Shown: positions 16,566 to 26,148 of the stretch, piece after piece | Numbering within the stretch: the first letter of the stretch is position 1 | Layout: each line of letters begins with the position of its first letter | DNA from: Mucilaginibacter xinganensis | GTDB taxonomy: Bacteria > Bacteroidota > Bacteroidia > Sphingobacteriales > Sphingobacteriaceae | DNA length: 64,000 bases | Direction: 5' to 3' | NCBI GenBank assembly: GCA_026225055.1 | Contig: JAMFSA010000200.1 | Span: 1 to 64,000, forward strand | Translations under genes and position numbers: made by a program | Notes under the pieces: model-generated | Told to the model about the DNA's origin: nothing | The model's database searches: none | What the model saw: only the letters and a program-made list of their open reading frames with translations

Positions 16566-18227
16566 TTATAATGATACACCTCTTTTCCAAGGGATAAAAT
16601 CATCCTGGCCCAGCTGTACTGCCTTGGGTTGTATAATGCCGCTTGCAACCTGTATAATAAAATCTAATATACGTTCACCCGTTTGTGGTATGCTTTCCTT
16701 ACCGTCTATTATGGTGCCGCAATCAATATCAATAATATCCGGCATCCGGTTAAAAAGTTTTGTATTGGTTGATAATTTTATCACCGGTGATATTGGATTG
16801 CCGGTTGGTGTGCCTAACCCGGTGGTGAATAATACAACATTAGCTCCTGATGCTACTTCGGCCGTGGTGCTTTCCACATCACTGCCGGGGGTACACAAAA
16901 GGTTAAGCCCGTTTTTGGTTACTTTTTGAGGATAGTCAAGAACATCTATTACCGGTGATGAACCTCCCTTTTTTGCAGCGCCTGCTGATTTAATAGCATC
17001 AGTAATTAAACCATCCTTTATATTTCCGGGCGAAGGATTGGCATAAAACCCTGAGCCATCAGCTTCGGCCCGGGCATTATAGGTTTTCATCAGGTGCATA
17101 AATTTTAAAGCGGTGTCTTCGTCTGCGCAACGGTCGCTTATTTCCTGCTCAACGCCGCATAGTTCGGGAAACTCAGCAAGTATTACGCTGCCGCCTAATG
17201 ATACTACTACATCTGCTACATAGCCCAAAGCCGGATTAGCCGAAATGCCCGAAAAACCATCCGAGCCACCACATTCCAGCCCTATACAAAGTTTTGACAG
17301 AGGGGCCGGTTTGCGTTCATATTTATTGATCGTTATTAAACCTGCAAATGTTTGTTTTAAGGCAGCTTGCAACAGATTTTTTTCGGTGCCTAACTTTTGT
17401 TGCTCTAATACCACTAATGGTTTGCTGAAATCAGGGTCGCGTTTTTTGATCTCATCCATTAAAATATCAGCCTGTGCATGCTGGCAGCCTAAACTAAGTA
17501 CTGTTGCACCCGCTACGTTTGGATGGGTAATATAACCGGCGATTAACCCACATAAAGCATCCGAATCCGAACGTGTACCACCACAACCCATGTCGTGGTT
17601 CAGAAATTTAATGCCATCAATATTTGTAAAAACCTTTTTGGAGCTTGCCTCTATGGCGGATGGCTGCAGATCGGCACTTAAAATTTCTTCTACTGATTTG
17701 CCTGCCTGGTATAGGCTGAGCAAACCATCCACTTCGGCCTCATAGCTTTTTGGTTTTTTAAAGCCCAGTTTAGCAGTCAGGGCTTCCTTCAATACTTCAA
17801 TATTCCTGTTTTCGCAAAACACTAACGGAATAACGATCCAATAATTAGCCGTACCAACCGATCCATCTGCACGGTGATAACCCATAAAGGTCTTATCTGT
17901 AAAATAAGAAACATCAGGTTTTTGCCAATCTGTTTTACGCCGACCAAGTTTAAATTCGCCAGCAGCATGATGGATATTGTTAACTGTAATGGCGCTGCCA
18001 CGGGATATTGCTTCATTCGCTTTTCCTACCAGCACACCATACATGTATATATCACTTCCAACAGAAAGTGTATCAATAGTGAACTTGTGTTTGGCTAAAA
18101 CAGGTGTAGCCAGGTTAAACACCTGCCCATTGAAATTAATGGCTGTTCCTTCGGTCAAATCCTGCAATGCCACCAGGACATTATCGCTCTCATGAATTCT
18201 TAAATATTTTTTTGTGGAATTTTCCAT
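16566..18227 (-). CDS. uxaA: Altronate dehydratase
   Basis: A 553-residue cytoplasmic enzyme that dehydrates D-altronate to 2-keto-3-deoxy-D-gluconate, the third step of galacturonate breakdown. The ATG at 18227 is chosen over a TTG 15 bases upstream. An N-terminal SAF domain (about residues 5-90, NVLVALQDLTEGTAINFNG) is followed by the large UxaA domain with GYHRADGSVGTANYWIVIP, the cysteine-containing NHDMGCGGTRSDSDALCGL, CIGLECGGSDGFSGISANP and GLGTPTGNPISPVIKLSTN. Length and domain order match full-length UxaA proteins. The other genes of the pathway (uxaB, uxaC, kdgK) are not in this window. Related galactarate/arabinarate dehydratases share the fold, so the exact substrate is slightly uncertain. 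Confidence 0.88.
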   Translation of the reverse strand: MENSTKKYLRIHESDNVLVALQDLTEGTAINFNGQVFNLATPVLAKHKFTIDTLSVGSDIYMYGVLVGKANEAISRGSAITVNNIHHAAGEFKLGRRKTDWQKPDVSYFTDKTFMGYHRADGSVGTANYWIVIPLVFCENRNIEVLKEALTAKLGFKKPKSYEAEVDGLLSLYQAGKSVEEILSADLQPSAIEASSKKVFTNIDGIKFLNHDMGCGGTRSDSDALCGLIAGYITHPNVAGATVLSLGCQHAQADILMDEIKKRDPDFSKPLVVLEQQKLGTEKNLLQAALKQTFAGLITINKYERKPAPLSKLCIGLECGGSDGFSGISANPALGYVADVVVSLGGSVILAEFPELCGVEQEISDRCADEDTALKFMHLMKTYNARAEADGSGFYANPSPGNIKDGLITDAIKSAGAAKKGGSSPVIDVLDYPQKVTKNGLNLLCTPGSDVESTTAEVASGANVVLFTTGLGTPTGNPISPVIKLSTNTKLFNRMPDIIDIDCGTIIDGKESIPQTGERILDFIIQVASGIIQPKAVQLGQDDFIPWKRGVSL

Positions 18228-18597
18228 TGAAGTAATTATCAATCAGTTTTTATTACCAGTCTCTGCAACCAGGATGTACAAGCCATCGGTTCTAAAAAAT
18301 GGCGTAAGTAAAGGAACTATATTTTTATATTTTGCCGTGATACTTTATTAGCTAACTATTCAGCAATATTAACATACAACCAGCCAGTGATGGTAATGAA
18401 AGGTCAGATACTATTAAAACGCCGTTTTACCTGCCGGGAAAACACTCGTTTTACGTGTATAATACCATGGCTGCTCAGCGGCGGTTTAACTGTGTTCGCG
18501 TAAGCTAACATAGCCGTTCATCGCGTTTTGAAGTGTAGCGGGAGAGTATTATCTTTAATCATTTGCGAATAGGATTTTTCAATCAACCTGAACACTA
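18228..18597. other. Intergenic region, divergent promoters expected, nothing recognised
   Basis: About 370 bases lie between the divergently oriented altronate dehydratase and histidine kinase genes. No reading frame, hairpin or repeat stood out. Both promoters must lie here, but I could not pick a convincing -7/-33 pair. Confidence 0.5.
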
Positions 18598-20607
18598 ATG
18601 AAAAATAACCAGGAACAACTATATACATTGCTACAGTCGATAGAAGGAGTTGTGTGGGAGGCAGATACTAATATGCGGCAATTTAGCTTTATTAGTGATC
18701 AGGTTCAAACTATTTTAGGTTTTTCACCGGAAGAGTGGTTAGGCCAGCCCGGATTCTGGAAAGATCATATTCACCCTGAGGATCAGCAGGTGGCTGTGGG
18801 CTACCGTGAATTGCTGAGCGGGAACATTAAAAGTGGCTCGTTTGAATATCGGATGATCCGGTCCGATGGCCATATCGTATGGATAAAGGATAAAGTTACT
18901 GTTATTTATAAAGAAGATAAACCATTCCTGCTGCGGGGGATCATGCTGGATAATACTATAGCTGAAAGGTTGAAGGCGTTGGAAAACCTGGAGCGCGAAA
19001 TACTGCGATTAAATTCCGGTCTTACAGCATCCCTACAGGATGTTCTGTCCAGCTATATGTTGGGATTAGAAGCCTTATTTCCCCAAATGCAATGCTCTTT
19101 CCACCGGATCAAAAATGGTCGTATTGCCAGTGCGGTGTCACCTTCGTTACCTCCTGCATACGTAACTGCTATAATGGGGCTACAAATTGGGGAAAATGAG
19201 GGGTCGTGCGGAACTGCGGTTGCTTTAAAACGACAAGTTATTGTAAGCGATATCGCAACCGATCTGAGATGGGAGAAGTACAGGTTTCTGGCCCTGAAAT
19301 ATAATTTACGTTCCTGTTGGTCTAACCCGGTTATGGATATTGAAGGCGATGTAATGGCTACACTGGCCATGTACTACAATGAGCCCAAATTACCGGGCGA
19401 TGAGGAATTAAAAGTGATGGAAAGAGCTACCGCTCTATTGCGGATCATTCTGGAGAACAGGCAGAAAACGGAGATCATCAGCGAAGCCAATATGCTAATG
19501 CTGCAAAGCCAGGAACTGGCGCACTTTGGTAACTGGTGTTGGGATATTCAACATGATATCGTTAGCTGGTCACCTGCCTTGTATACCATATATGGCCTTG
19601 ACCCTAAAGATTTTAAGGCGACTTTCATGGGGTACCAGGAACGGTTGCACCCAGAAGATCGCAATAGGATTTATCAGACCATCGAAAAAGTGCTGACAAC
19701 AGGTGAAGATGCTGAGTTTGAGGAAAGGATTATACGTCCGGATGGTGAGATACGGAACCTGCGCTCATGGGCTAAACTGAAATCGGACCAGTATGGCGCG
19801 CCTATGGAAATGATAGGCGCTTGTTTGGATATTACCGAAAGAGTGAGTCACATCGAGACAATTAAACAAAGGAACCGGCAATTGCAGGAAATCAGCGAAC
19901 AGCATACCCGTGTGATAAAAACCCTGCATGCGCTGGAGCAGAGCCAGGCGGATAACAGCAGGATGATGAAAATAGTAGCGCACGATCTGCGTAACCCTAT
20001 TGGTGCAATAAGTTTATCTATTGCCCACATGATCAAAAAAGGCTATCCTGAAAAGGACCGGAAAATACTGGAGATCATCAAACGGGCCGCCGATGACTCG
20101 CTTGATCTGGTAGGCGATCTGTTGTATGTGCCCGGACGGGCTGAAGAAATGCATAAAGAACCGGTTGATCTAAAACAGATGCTGCACTACTGTACAGATA
20201 TTCTGCTGCACAAAGCTAATGACAAAAAACAGCAGATTAGGGTACAAGCAAAACCAGCCACCATTTTAATAGATAATGAAAAAATGTGGCGGGTTGTCAG
20301 CAACCTGATTGCCAACGCTGTCAAATTCAGTCAGCATGGGGCCATCATTACTATCAGGCTGAAAGAAAATCCCGGGCACATTGTTATAGAAGTAGAAGAC
20401 CAGGGTATAGGGATACCAGAAGCTTTGCAGGATAAAATATTCGATATGTTTACCGAGGCAAAAAGGCCGGGCACTGCCGGAGAAGTCTCTTTTGGAATGG
20501 GGCTGGCTATTTCAAAACAAATTGTAGAAGCGCATAAGGGAAAAATATGGTTTGAAAGCAAACCGGGCAATGGAACGATCTTTTTTGTGGAATTGCCTTT
20601 GCAATAG
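18598..20607 (+). CDS. PAS-GAF-PAS sensor histidine kinase
   Basis: A 669-residue soluble kinase with no membrane segment. Domains in order are PAS/PAC (about 8-125, FSFISDQVQTILGFSPEEW and the PAC-type IRSDGHIVWIKDKV), GAF (about 150-295, GSCGTAVALKRQVIVSDI), a second PAS/PAC (about 308-420, GNWCWDIQHDIVSWSPALY), a short coiled coil, HisKA with phospho-acceptor His462 in MKIVAHDLRNPIG, and HATPase_c (about 560-668) with NLIANAVKFS, DQGIGIP and GMGLAISKQIVEAHKG. All boxes needed for activity are present. No response regulator is adjacent, so it is an orphan kinase, and the input signal is unknown. Confidence 0.92.
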   Translation: MKNNQEQLYTLLQSIEGVVWEADTNMRQFSFISDQVQTILGFSPEEWLGQPGFWKDHIHPEDQQVAVGYRELLSGNIKSGSFEYRMIRSDGHIVWIKDKVTVIYKEDKPFLLRGIMLDNTIAERLKALENLEREILRLNSGLTASLQDVLSSYMLGLEALFPQMQCSFHRIKNGRIASAVSPSLPPAYVTAIMGLQIGENEGSCGTAVALKRQVIVSDIATDLRWEKYRFLALKYNLRSCWSNPVMDIEGDVMATLAMYYNEPKLPGDEELKVMERATALLRIILENRQKTEIISEANMLMLQSQELAHFGNWCWDIQHDIVSWSPALYTIYGLDPKDFKATFMGYQERLHPEDRNRIYQTIEKVLTTGEDAEFEERIIRPDGEIRNLRSWAKLKSDQYGAPMEMIGACLDITERVSHIETIKQRNRQLQEISEQHTRVIKTLHALEQSQADNSRMMKIVAHDLRNPIGAISLSIAHMIKKGYPEKDRKILEIIKRAADDSLDLVGDLLYVPGRAEEMHKEPVDLKQMLHYCTDILLHKANDKKQQIRVQAKPATILIDNEKMWRVVSNLIANAVKFSQHGAIITIRLKENPGHIVIEVEDQGIGIPEALQDKIFDMFTEAKRPGTAGEVSFGMGLAISKQIVEAHKGKIWFESKPGNGTIFFVELPLQ

Positions 20608-20628
20608 TGCGAGCCTGATATTAAATAA

Positions 20629-20664
20629 AATGTCCGGCAATGACTTATATCATTGCCGGACATT
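20629..20664. terminator. Bidirectional terminator between convergent genes
   Basis: A perfect 15-bp stem (20629-20643 with 20650-20664) with a 6-nt loop lies between the ends of the histidine kinase gene (plus) and the beta-helix gene (minus). T-rich sequence follows on both strands (ATCTTTT on plus, TTTTATTT on minus), so it can end both transcripts. Confidence 0.8.
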
Positions 20665-20697
20665 GATTGGATCTTTTAGATCCCCAAAAGATTGAAA

Positions 20698-21888
20698 TTA
20701 AAAGGTGATCACATAGTTAGAACCCTTAAGCATATGTGTTTTATATGTTAAGGTGCTCAAAATAGCTGCCTGAGCTAAGAAATTGCCATTTATATCCTCT
20801 ACAACTGGTTTTGCGATAGTTAGCTTTATGTTGTTTTCGGCAATGCTGGCAACTATAGGGCTGCTAGGGTTTAGCCTCCATGTAGGGCTATTTACAACCA
20901 GTGGGCCTGTTATAGTTTCACTTCCTTTTCGTTTAGTAATATCTGCAGCAGCTTTAAAAGCAACTGTAGATCTTTTATCGATATGATTGTTAATAGTTAT
21001 ATTGGTAGTTTTATTGCTTCCGCCATATAAGTTTGAATAACCTATCTGAATGCCATAACCGGCATTGTTTTCCGTTAATGCATTGTTAACCACAATATTT
21101 TGAAGCTGATCAGTAGAAGTGTTAGGCTCAAAATTAATGCCGCACATTGGGGAAGTGCCTGTACTGTATTCTGCAGTTGGAGATTCTAAATCAAGGCCGT
21201 TAACACTAGTAATTGACATGCCATCTCTTCTGTTATAAGTCACACTGGCATTGGTAATAGTGATGTTGGTGTTTGTAGTGGTGCCCTGTGATGTTGAAAG
21301 ATAAATTCCATCTCCCCAGCAATAAGACACATTTGCACCGATAATTTTGATATTCGATGAAGAATAAATACCAATTCCCATTCCCCATTCTCCACTGGTA
21401 CCCAAATGCTTGGTCAAATCGCCTATAATATAAGGGTTATTAACTACAACGTTTGATACATGAGAGATTGATAAAATATTGTAGTTACCGGTAGCCGTAG
21501 GCTTTAACCATAATTGTGAACCTGATAAAAAATTCACGGTACTGTTTGACTTGAGAGAAAGACCGGCATCATCAACCAAAACAGGAAAATTTGGAAATGT
21601 TACATTACTGTTTTTGTTAATGGCTGCCTGTAAATAGGATGTGTAATCAACTGTGCCATTTTTCACATAGCCTTTTGGCAAACTTGCGGTAAGGTCATAA
21701 CTACCTGATGGAACAGAAGTGAGTACTGTACTAAGCGTAGTTGATGTTGTAAGGGTGTTTGTTTTTTTTGTTGTAGAACTGACCGGCTCGCTGGCGTCTT
21801 TACTACAGCTGTACATGAGGATGATTAATAGTAAGCAGGGAACGGAAATCTTTAATGCACGTAAATTCGAATTGAAATTTTTAATCAT
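20698..21888 (-). CDS. Parallel beta-helix lipoprotein, paralogue 1 of 3
   Basis: A 396-residue exported protein. The signal peptide ends in LLIILMYSC with the lipobox Cys, so it should be lipid-anchored. After a Ser/Thr-rich linker comes a domain of about 340 residues with the short repetitive turns of a right-handed parallel beta-helix. It shares long conserved blocks with the proteins at 37330 and 53654: GEWGMGIGIYSSSN, CWGDGIYLS, YNRRDGMSI, SPMCGINFEPN and GIQIGYSNLYGGSN. The fold is that of pectin lyases, GH28 hydrolases and phage tailspikes, but none of their catalytic signatures can be placed with confidence. It is divergent from the exopolysaccharide operon, so a role in binding, cutting or modifying that polymer is a reasonable guess. 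Confidence 0.75.
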   Translation of the reverse strand: MIKNFNSNLRALKISVPCLLLIILMYSCSKDASEPVSSTTKKTNTLTTSTTLSTVLTSVPSGSYDLTASLPKGYVKNGTVDYTSYLQAAINKNSNVTFPNFPVLVDDAGLSLKSNSTVNFLSGSQLWLKPTATGNYNILSISHVSNVVVNNPYIIGDLTKHLGTSGEWGMGIGIYSSSNIKIIGANVSYCWGDGIYLSTSQGTTTNTNITITNASVTYNRRDGMSITSVNGLDLESPTAEYSTGTSPMCGINFEPNTSTDQLQNIVVNNALTENNAGYGIQIGYSNLYGGSNKTTNITINNHIDKRSTVAFKAAADITKRKGSETITGPLVVNSPTWRLNPSSPIVASIAENNIKLTIAKPVVEDINGNFLAQAAILSTLTYKTHMLKGSNYVITF

Positions 21889-22213
21889 AAATCATAAATT
21901 TTTTAATTGTTACAGCTTTAACGGTGTATTTATTGCATTTGTTGCATTATAAATGCCGAAAATATATTAATAATTGATTTTTTGCTTAATAAGTAAATTA
22001 GATGCCATGTTGTAAGGTGTTGCTAATAAATGCTTTATAAATTTATGACGTAAGCAATATTTTTTTACACAATTCTGTTGCCCACGGCACACTTTTGAGA
22101 AAGAAAATGAGGTAATTACACAATTCATTATACAATACATCCCTTCTATATCTAACTGAATATTAATTCTTTAGGTTTACATCACAATCACGTGTTACTT
22201 AAAACCTATAGCA
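21889..22213. other. Divergent promoter region at the head of the exopolysaccharide locus
   Basis: These 325 very AT-rich bases separate the first beta-helix gene (minus) from the Wza-like gene (plus) and must hold promoters for both. Near-matches to TAnnTTTG occur on the plus strand at 22090-22097 (CACTTTTG) and 22172-22179 (TAGGTTTA), but neither has a good -33 partner. No hairpin, repeat or small gene was recognised. Confidence 0.4.
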
Positions 22214-23041
22214 ATGTTCCACTTTAGACGCACGAGTACTCTATTATTATTAATTGTGGTAATATTAATGTCAACTGCCTGTTCTTCAAAAAGAAATCTT
22301 GTATATTTTAGTGATTTACCCCAAACTCAGATCGATCAAACAAAAGATCTGTCGGCTGTTTTGTCATCAAGCGAGCCCAGGATTCAACAAAATGACGTTG
22401 TTGGTATAACGGTGACAAGTTTAAGTCCTGAATCAAATAATTTATTTAACAGTAATTACGGTAACAATGTGGTTAATACTAATACCAATAGTAGTTCTAT
22501 TACCGACGTAAGTGTTCCTAAAATTGGTTATCGTGTAGACAAAGACGGGAATATTGGTTTCCCGGTGCTTGGACAGGTTAAGTTGGCTGGCTTAAACACT
22601 GATGAAGCGCAAACTTATTTAGTAAAACAACTTAGTGCATACATCAAGTCTCCTTTGGTAAGTGTCATTTTCCTGAATTTCAAGGTAACGGTTATAGGAG
22701 AGGTAAATCGCCCGGGCACATTTAATGTATCCGCAAACAGCATAAACTTATTGGAAGCGCTCGGACTGGCAGGTGATATGACGGCCTATGGAAAAAGGGA
22801 GAATGTTTTACTGATCAGACAAATAGATAATAAGCGAACCATGGTTAGAATAAACTTAAATGATAGCCGGGTATTTGATACGCCTTACTATTATCTGCAC
22901 CAGAATGATATTGTATACGTAGAGCCAGATAAATCAAAGACCCAGATAACAGACGCAGATAACAGGTTTATACCAATAATTGCAGCATCCGCCTCGATTA
23001 TAGCTGTGTTGCTGAACATTTGGCTGATAGATCGCAAATAA
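22214..23041 (+). CDS. Wza-like polysaccharide export lipoprotein
   Basis: A 275-residue outer-membrane lipoprotein (signal peptide ending MSTACSS, lipid on the Cys) forming the export channel for a capsule or exopolysaccharide. The Poly_export domain (about 40-155, RIQQNDVVGITVTSLSPE and GNIGFPVLGQVKLAGLNTDEA) is followed by an SLBB domain (about 160-245, VTVIGEVNRPGTFNV...LLEALGLAGDM). The C-terminus has a hydrophobic helix (about 252-272), short as usual for Bacteroidota members. It is the first gene of the locus. The Wzc-like partner begins 37 bases downstream, and the two are expected to form the trans-envelope export complex. Confidence 0.92.
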   Translation: MFHFRRTSTLLLLIVVILMSTACSSKRNLVYFSDLPQTQIDQTKDLSAVLSSSEPRIQQNDVVGITVTSLSPESNNLFNSNYGNNVVNTNTNSSSITDVSVPKIGYRVDKDGNIGFPVLGQVKLAGLNTDEAQTYLVKQLSAYIKSPLVSVIFLNFKVTVIGEVNRPGTFNVSANSINLLEALGLAGDMTAYGKRENVLLIRQIDNKRTMVRINLNDSRVFDTPYYYLHQNDIVYVEPDKSKTQITDADNRFIPIIAASASIIAVLLNIWLIDRK

Positions 23042-23078
23042 TCAAATACTGTTAGATTTTAATTTATCGAAACATAAA

Positions 23079-25331
23079 ATGAAAGACCTCAATAAATATT
23101 TAAAACGCTGGTATTGGTTTGCCATTAGTATAGGTGTATTTGTTTTGCTTGGTTTTATATTCCTGCTTTATATCGACCCGCAATATCAAATAACTGCTGC
23201 TGTGCTTATCCAGGAGGATAAAAAAGGGGAAACAACCCTTAATGAAACCGCATTTAGTGATTTAAATATGTTTCATACCAACAAAACCGCTGACAATGAA
23301 ACTCAAAAATTATTATCTATTGACCTGTTAACCAAAGTATTTAAAGACTTGTCATTAGATACCCGATATTACATAAATAAAACATTTAAACGGAAAGAGA
23401 TTTATATAAAGTCAGCTCCTATAAAAGTGAATATTGTAGAGATTACACCACTCGCTTATAGGGATATTACTGATATACGTTTAATTAGCAACAATATGTT
23501 TGAATTGACATCTCCTATTGATGGCAGTAAACATACATATTCTTTCGGGCAACAAATAACTAATCCTTACTACACAATTACTGTAACTAAAACGCCATTA
23601 TTTACTATTGAAAACCCGCATCTATCAATTTCCTTTACTGATATTGTTGCTTTAGCTAAAGGCTATAATTCATTACGTTTGCAAATTACCCCGGTAGTTA
23701 AAGATGCTAATACCTTGTTATTGAGTGTTAATGATAATATTCCACAAAGGGGGGTTGATATACTAAATAGACTGATTTACACTTACAACAAACAAAGCGC
23801 GGATAACAAAGCACAGCTCGCTAACGAGACAATCACATTTATTGATAACAGGCTGAAATACCTAAATAATGATTTAATGAATGTTGAGAACAATGTGCAG
23901 CAGTATAAGCAAAACAACAGTGTAACCAATATTCAATCAGACGCGCAAGACAATCTGCAAAAATCGGGCGAGTACAACCAGCAATTACAGGCTATACAAA
24001 TACAATTGAATATTGTACAGTCAACAGAAAATTATTTAAATGAGTCTGCCGATCAGATCACCCTTGTGCCAAGCACTCTGGGCTTGCAGGATGAAACTTT
24101 AGTTTCGCTGATCAACAAATTTAATGATCAGCAGCAAGCGTATCAACAATTACTGTCGACGAATCAGCCAAATAACCCACTGGTTCAGAACGCTAAAAAA
24201 CATCTGACTTCGCTTAAGGAAAGCATTCAGGAAAATTTAAAGAGTATAAAGAGGTCGATGCTTATTACGCGCAGCAATCTTGAAGCAAACCTTGCAAAGT
24301 ATGAGGCCAAGATCAGAACGGTACCTGTTATTGAAACAGGTATTCAACAACGCGACCGCGACCAACTGGTGAAACAAAACCTGTTTCAATATTTATTGCA
24401 AAAACGCGAGGAAACATCATTATCACTATTGGCCACACAGCCTGATGCCAGCATTATTGATTCACCCAACTATGATCCTAATGCAACTAAACCTAAGCCA
24501 ATGCTTATTTATATATGCGCCATAATTTTTGGAGGCTTAGTTCCTGTTCTGTTATTATTTGTTAAAGAAGTAGTAAATGTAAAAGTTGAACATGTGGATG
24601 ATCTTTCATCTTTCAACGATATTAAAATTTTGGGAGAACTGTGCCATATCAATAAAAAGGAATCTATACGCATAACAAACGATGCACACAGCAGCGTAAC
24701 TGAGTTATTCAGGTATATAAGAAACACTATTAATGGTAATTATAATAATTATAGCAACCAGGTTTTATTAGTTACTTCCTGTATACAGAATGAAGGCAAA
24801 ACATTTACAGCTATAAACTTGGGTCTGTCATTATCATCCATCAGTAAAAAAACTATTATACTCGAATTTGATCTTCGGAAACCAGATCTGTTAAAAAGCC
24901 TTAAAATAAAACCTTCTATCGGTATTTCAGATTATCTAAACTCGGATGATGTTTCAGTCGACAGCATTATCCTGCCTTCAAACACATCACCTGATTTGTT
25001 TGTAATAGGTGCCGGTACTATTTGCAACAATCCGGGCGAATTGATATTGGATCCAAAAATAGGAGACTTGTTTACCGCCCTGCGGAAGATGTTCGATTAT
25101 ATAATTATTGATACATCTCCAATAGGTATGGTAGCCGATGCCTTAACACTTTCGCCTTATACAGATAGCAGCATTTTTGTAGTGAGATATAACCACACAC
25201 AAAAATCTCATTTAAAAATACTCAAGGACATTGTTGAAAATAAAAAATTGAAAAATCCTATGCTAATACTAAATGATGCTAAAGTTGAGAACCTGAAAAG
25301 CTATGTGTACGGAAGTAACGTGTACGCTTAG
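23079..25331 (+). CDS. Wzc-like polysaccharide co-polymerase / tyrosine autokinase
   Basis: A 750-residue inner-membrane protein that sets chain length and couples assembly to export. One helix near the N-terminus (about 15-32) and a second near 475-495 enclose a large periplasmic domain with coiled-coil segments (about 240-420). The cytoplasmic BY-kinase domain (about 540-745) has a Walker A loop ending NEGKT (Lys574), a Walker A' LEFDLRKP and a Walker B IIIDTSP. The usual PGEGKS/T loop is here QNEGKT. The C-terminal tyrosine cluster is small (three Tyr in the last 15 residues). A separate low-molecular-weight phosphatase gene is not present in the window. Confidence 0.9.
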   Translation: MKDLNKYLKRWYWFAISIGVFVLLGFIFLLYIDPQYQITAAVLIQEDKKGETTLNETAFSDLNMFHTNKTADNETQKLLSIDLLTKVFKDLSLDTRYYINKTFKRKEIYIKSAPIKVNIVEITPLAYRDITDIRLISNNMFELTSPIDGSKHTYSFGQQITNPYYTITVTKTPLFTIENPHLSISFTDIVALAKGYNSLRLQITPVVKDANTLLLSVNDNIPQRGVDILNRLIYTYNKQSADNKAQLANETITFIDNRLKYLNNDLMNVENNVQQYKQNNSVTNIQSDAQDNLQKSGEYNQQLQAIQIQLNIVQSTENYLNESADQITLVPSTLGLQDETLVSLINKFNDQQQAYQQLLSTNQPNNPLVQNAKKHLTSLKESIQENLKSIKRSMLITRSNLEANLAKYEAKIRTVPVIETGIQQRDRDQLVKQNLFQYLLQKREETSLSLLATQPDASIIDSPNYDPNATKPKPMLIYICAIIFGGLVPVLLLFVKEVVNVKVEHVDDLSSFNDIKILGELCHINKKESIRITNDAHSSVTELFRYIRNTINGNYNNYSNQVLLVTSCIQNEGKTFTAINLGLSLSSISKKTIILEFDLRKPDLLKSLKIKPSIGISDYLNSDDVSVDSIILPSNTSPDLFVIGAGTICNNPGELILDPKIGDLFTALRKMFDYIIIDTSPIGMVADALTLSPYTDSSIFVVRYNHTQKSHLKILKDIVENKKLKNPMLILNDAKVENLKSYVYGSNVYA

Positions 25332-25467
25332 CCGACTTAGATTTTTAAAAAGTAATTGCCGATCAACCCTTTTTTAACCTGAAATAGCACTACAGTTATA
25401 CTTTATATCCAGATATGGCTTGGTATAGCTAAGATTTTGTCCGTTTGTTAAACTTAATTCAAACCTT

Positions 25468-25537
25468 CCTGTAACCGGAATGGCGAAGCTTTATAGTGAT
25501 TTGAACATGTACCTGTAACTGGAATGGCGAAGCTTTA
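25468..25537 (+). repeat. Tandem 26-nt direct repeat upstream of the UpxY gene
   Basis: Two 26-nt copies (25468-25493 and 25512-25537), identical except for one C/T difference, share the core GGAATGGCGAAGCTTTA and lie 44 bases apart start to start. A fragment of the unit (GTAACTG) reappears at 25556-25562 inside a small GGGT-loop-ACCC hairpin. The repeats lie in the 277-base untranslated gap between the Wzc-like gene and the UpxY antiterminator gene. A recognition element for UpxY or another regulator in the RNA or DNA is a plausible role. Confidence 0.8.
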
Positions 25538-25608
25538 ACCTGGCATGTACAACGGGTAACTGACCCTGAAAGGAGAGGATTAACAATATTCGTTAAACAA
25601 CTATCTCA

Positions 25609-26148
25609 ATGCAATCTTCTACATCTAAAAAAAACCTGGAGAAAAATTGGTTGGTCATTTACACACGGCCTAATTGGGAAAAAAAAGTACATCAATTGCT
25701 GTTAACAATCGGAATAGAATCATACTGTCCTGTCCGGTTGGAAGAGCATACCTGGGCCGACAGGAAAAAAATGGTAAGTGTTCCCGTTTTTAATTCTTAT
25801 GTATTTGTAAAGATTAACCGGCATGAAGAATCAATTGTTAGGCAAACCCTGGGGGTTATAAACTTTGTATACTACCTGGGGCGGCCGGCAGTGGTTAGGG
25901 ACTCGGAAATTGAAGATATACAGCGATTTTTAAATGATTATCCAGATTTAGAGATAATCAGTATAAAGGAACTTTCACTTGGAGAGCGGGTTAAAATTCG
26001 TAATGGCCCTTTTATGAATCAAGAGGGAGATGTGATCCAAATACGCGGGAAAAATGTGTTGCTCAAGTTAGAAAACCTTGAAAGTGTATTAGTAACAAAA
26101 GTGTCAGCAAAAAATATTGAATTAGCCAAACAAAATGGAAGAAAATAA
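25609..26148 (+). CDS. UpxY-type NusG paralogue, transcription antiterminator
   Basis: A 179-residue specialised NusG/RfaH-like protein. The N-terminal NGN domain (about 12-110) opens with NWLVIYTRPNWEKKVHQLL and contains VPVFNSYVFVKI. A C-terminal KOW domain (about 125-170) shows LGERVKIRNGPFMNQEGDV. In Bacteroides such proteins are encoded in each capsule locus and let RNA polymerase read through that long operon. Here it is third rather than first in the locus, behind an untranslated gap with a tandem repeat. Its last 14 bases overlap the start of the following dehydrogenase gene. Confidence 0.92.
   Translation: MQSSTSKKNLEKNWLVIYTRPNWEKKVHQLLLTIGIESYCPVRLEEHTWADRKKMVSVPVFNSYVFVKINRHEESIVRQTLGVINFVYYLGRPAVVRDSEIEDIQRFLNDYPDLEIISIKELSLGERVKIRNGPFMNQEGDVIQIRGKNVLLKLENLESVLVTKVSAKNIELAKQNGRK

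Noticed and set aside
25468..25537. Could the direct repeats be a CRISPR array?
   Set aside because: There are only two copies, the spacer is 18 nt, and no cas genes are nearby. A regulatory repeat is a better explanation.
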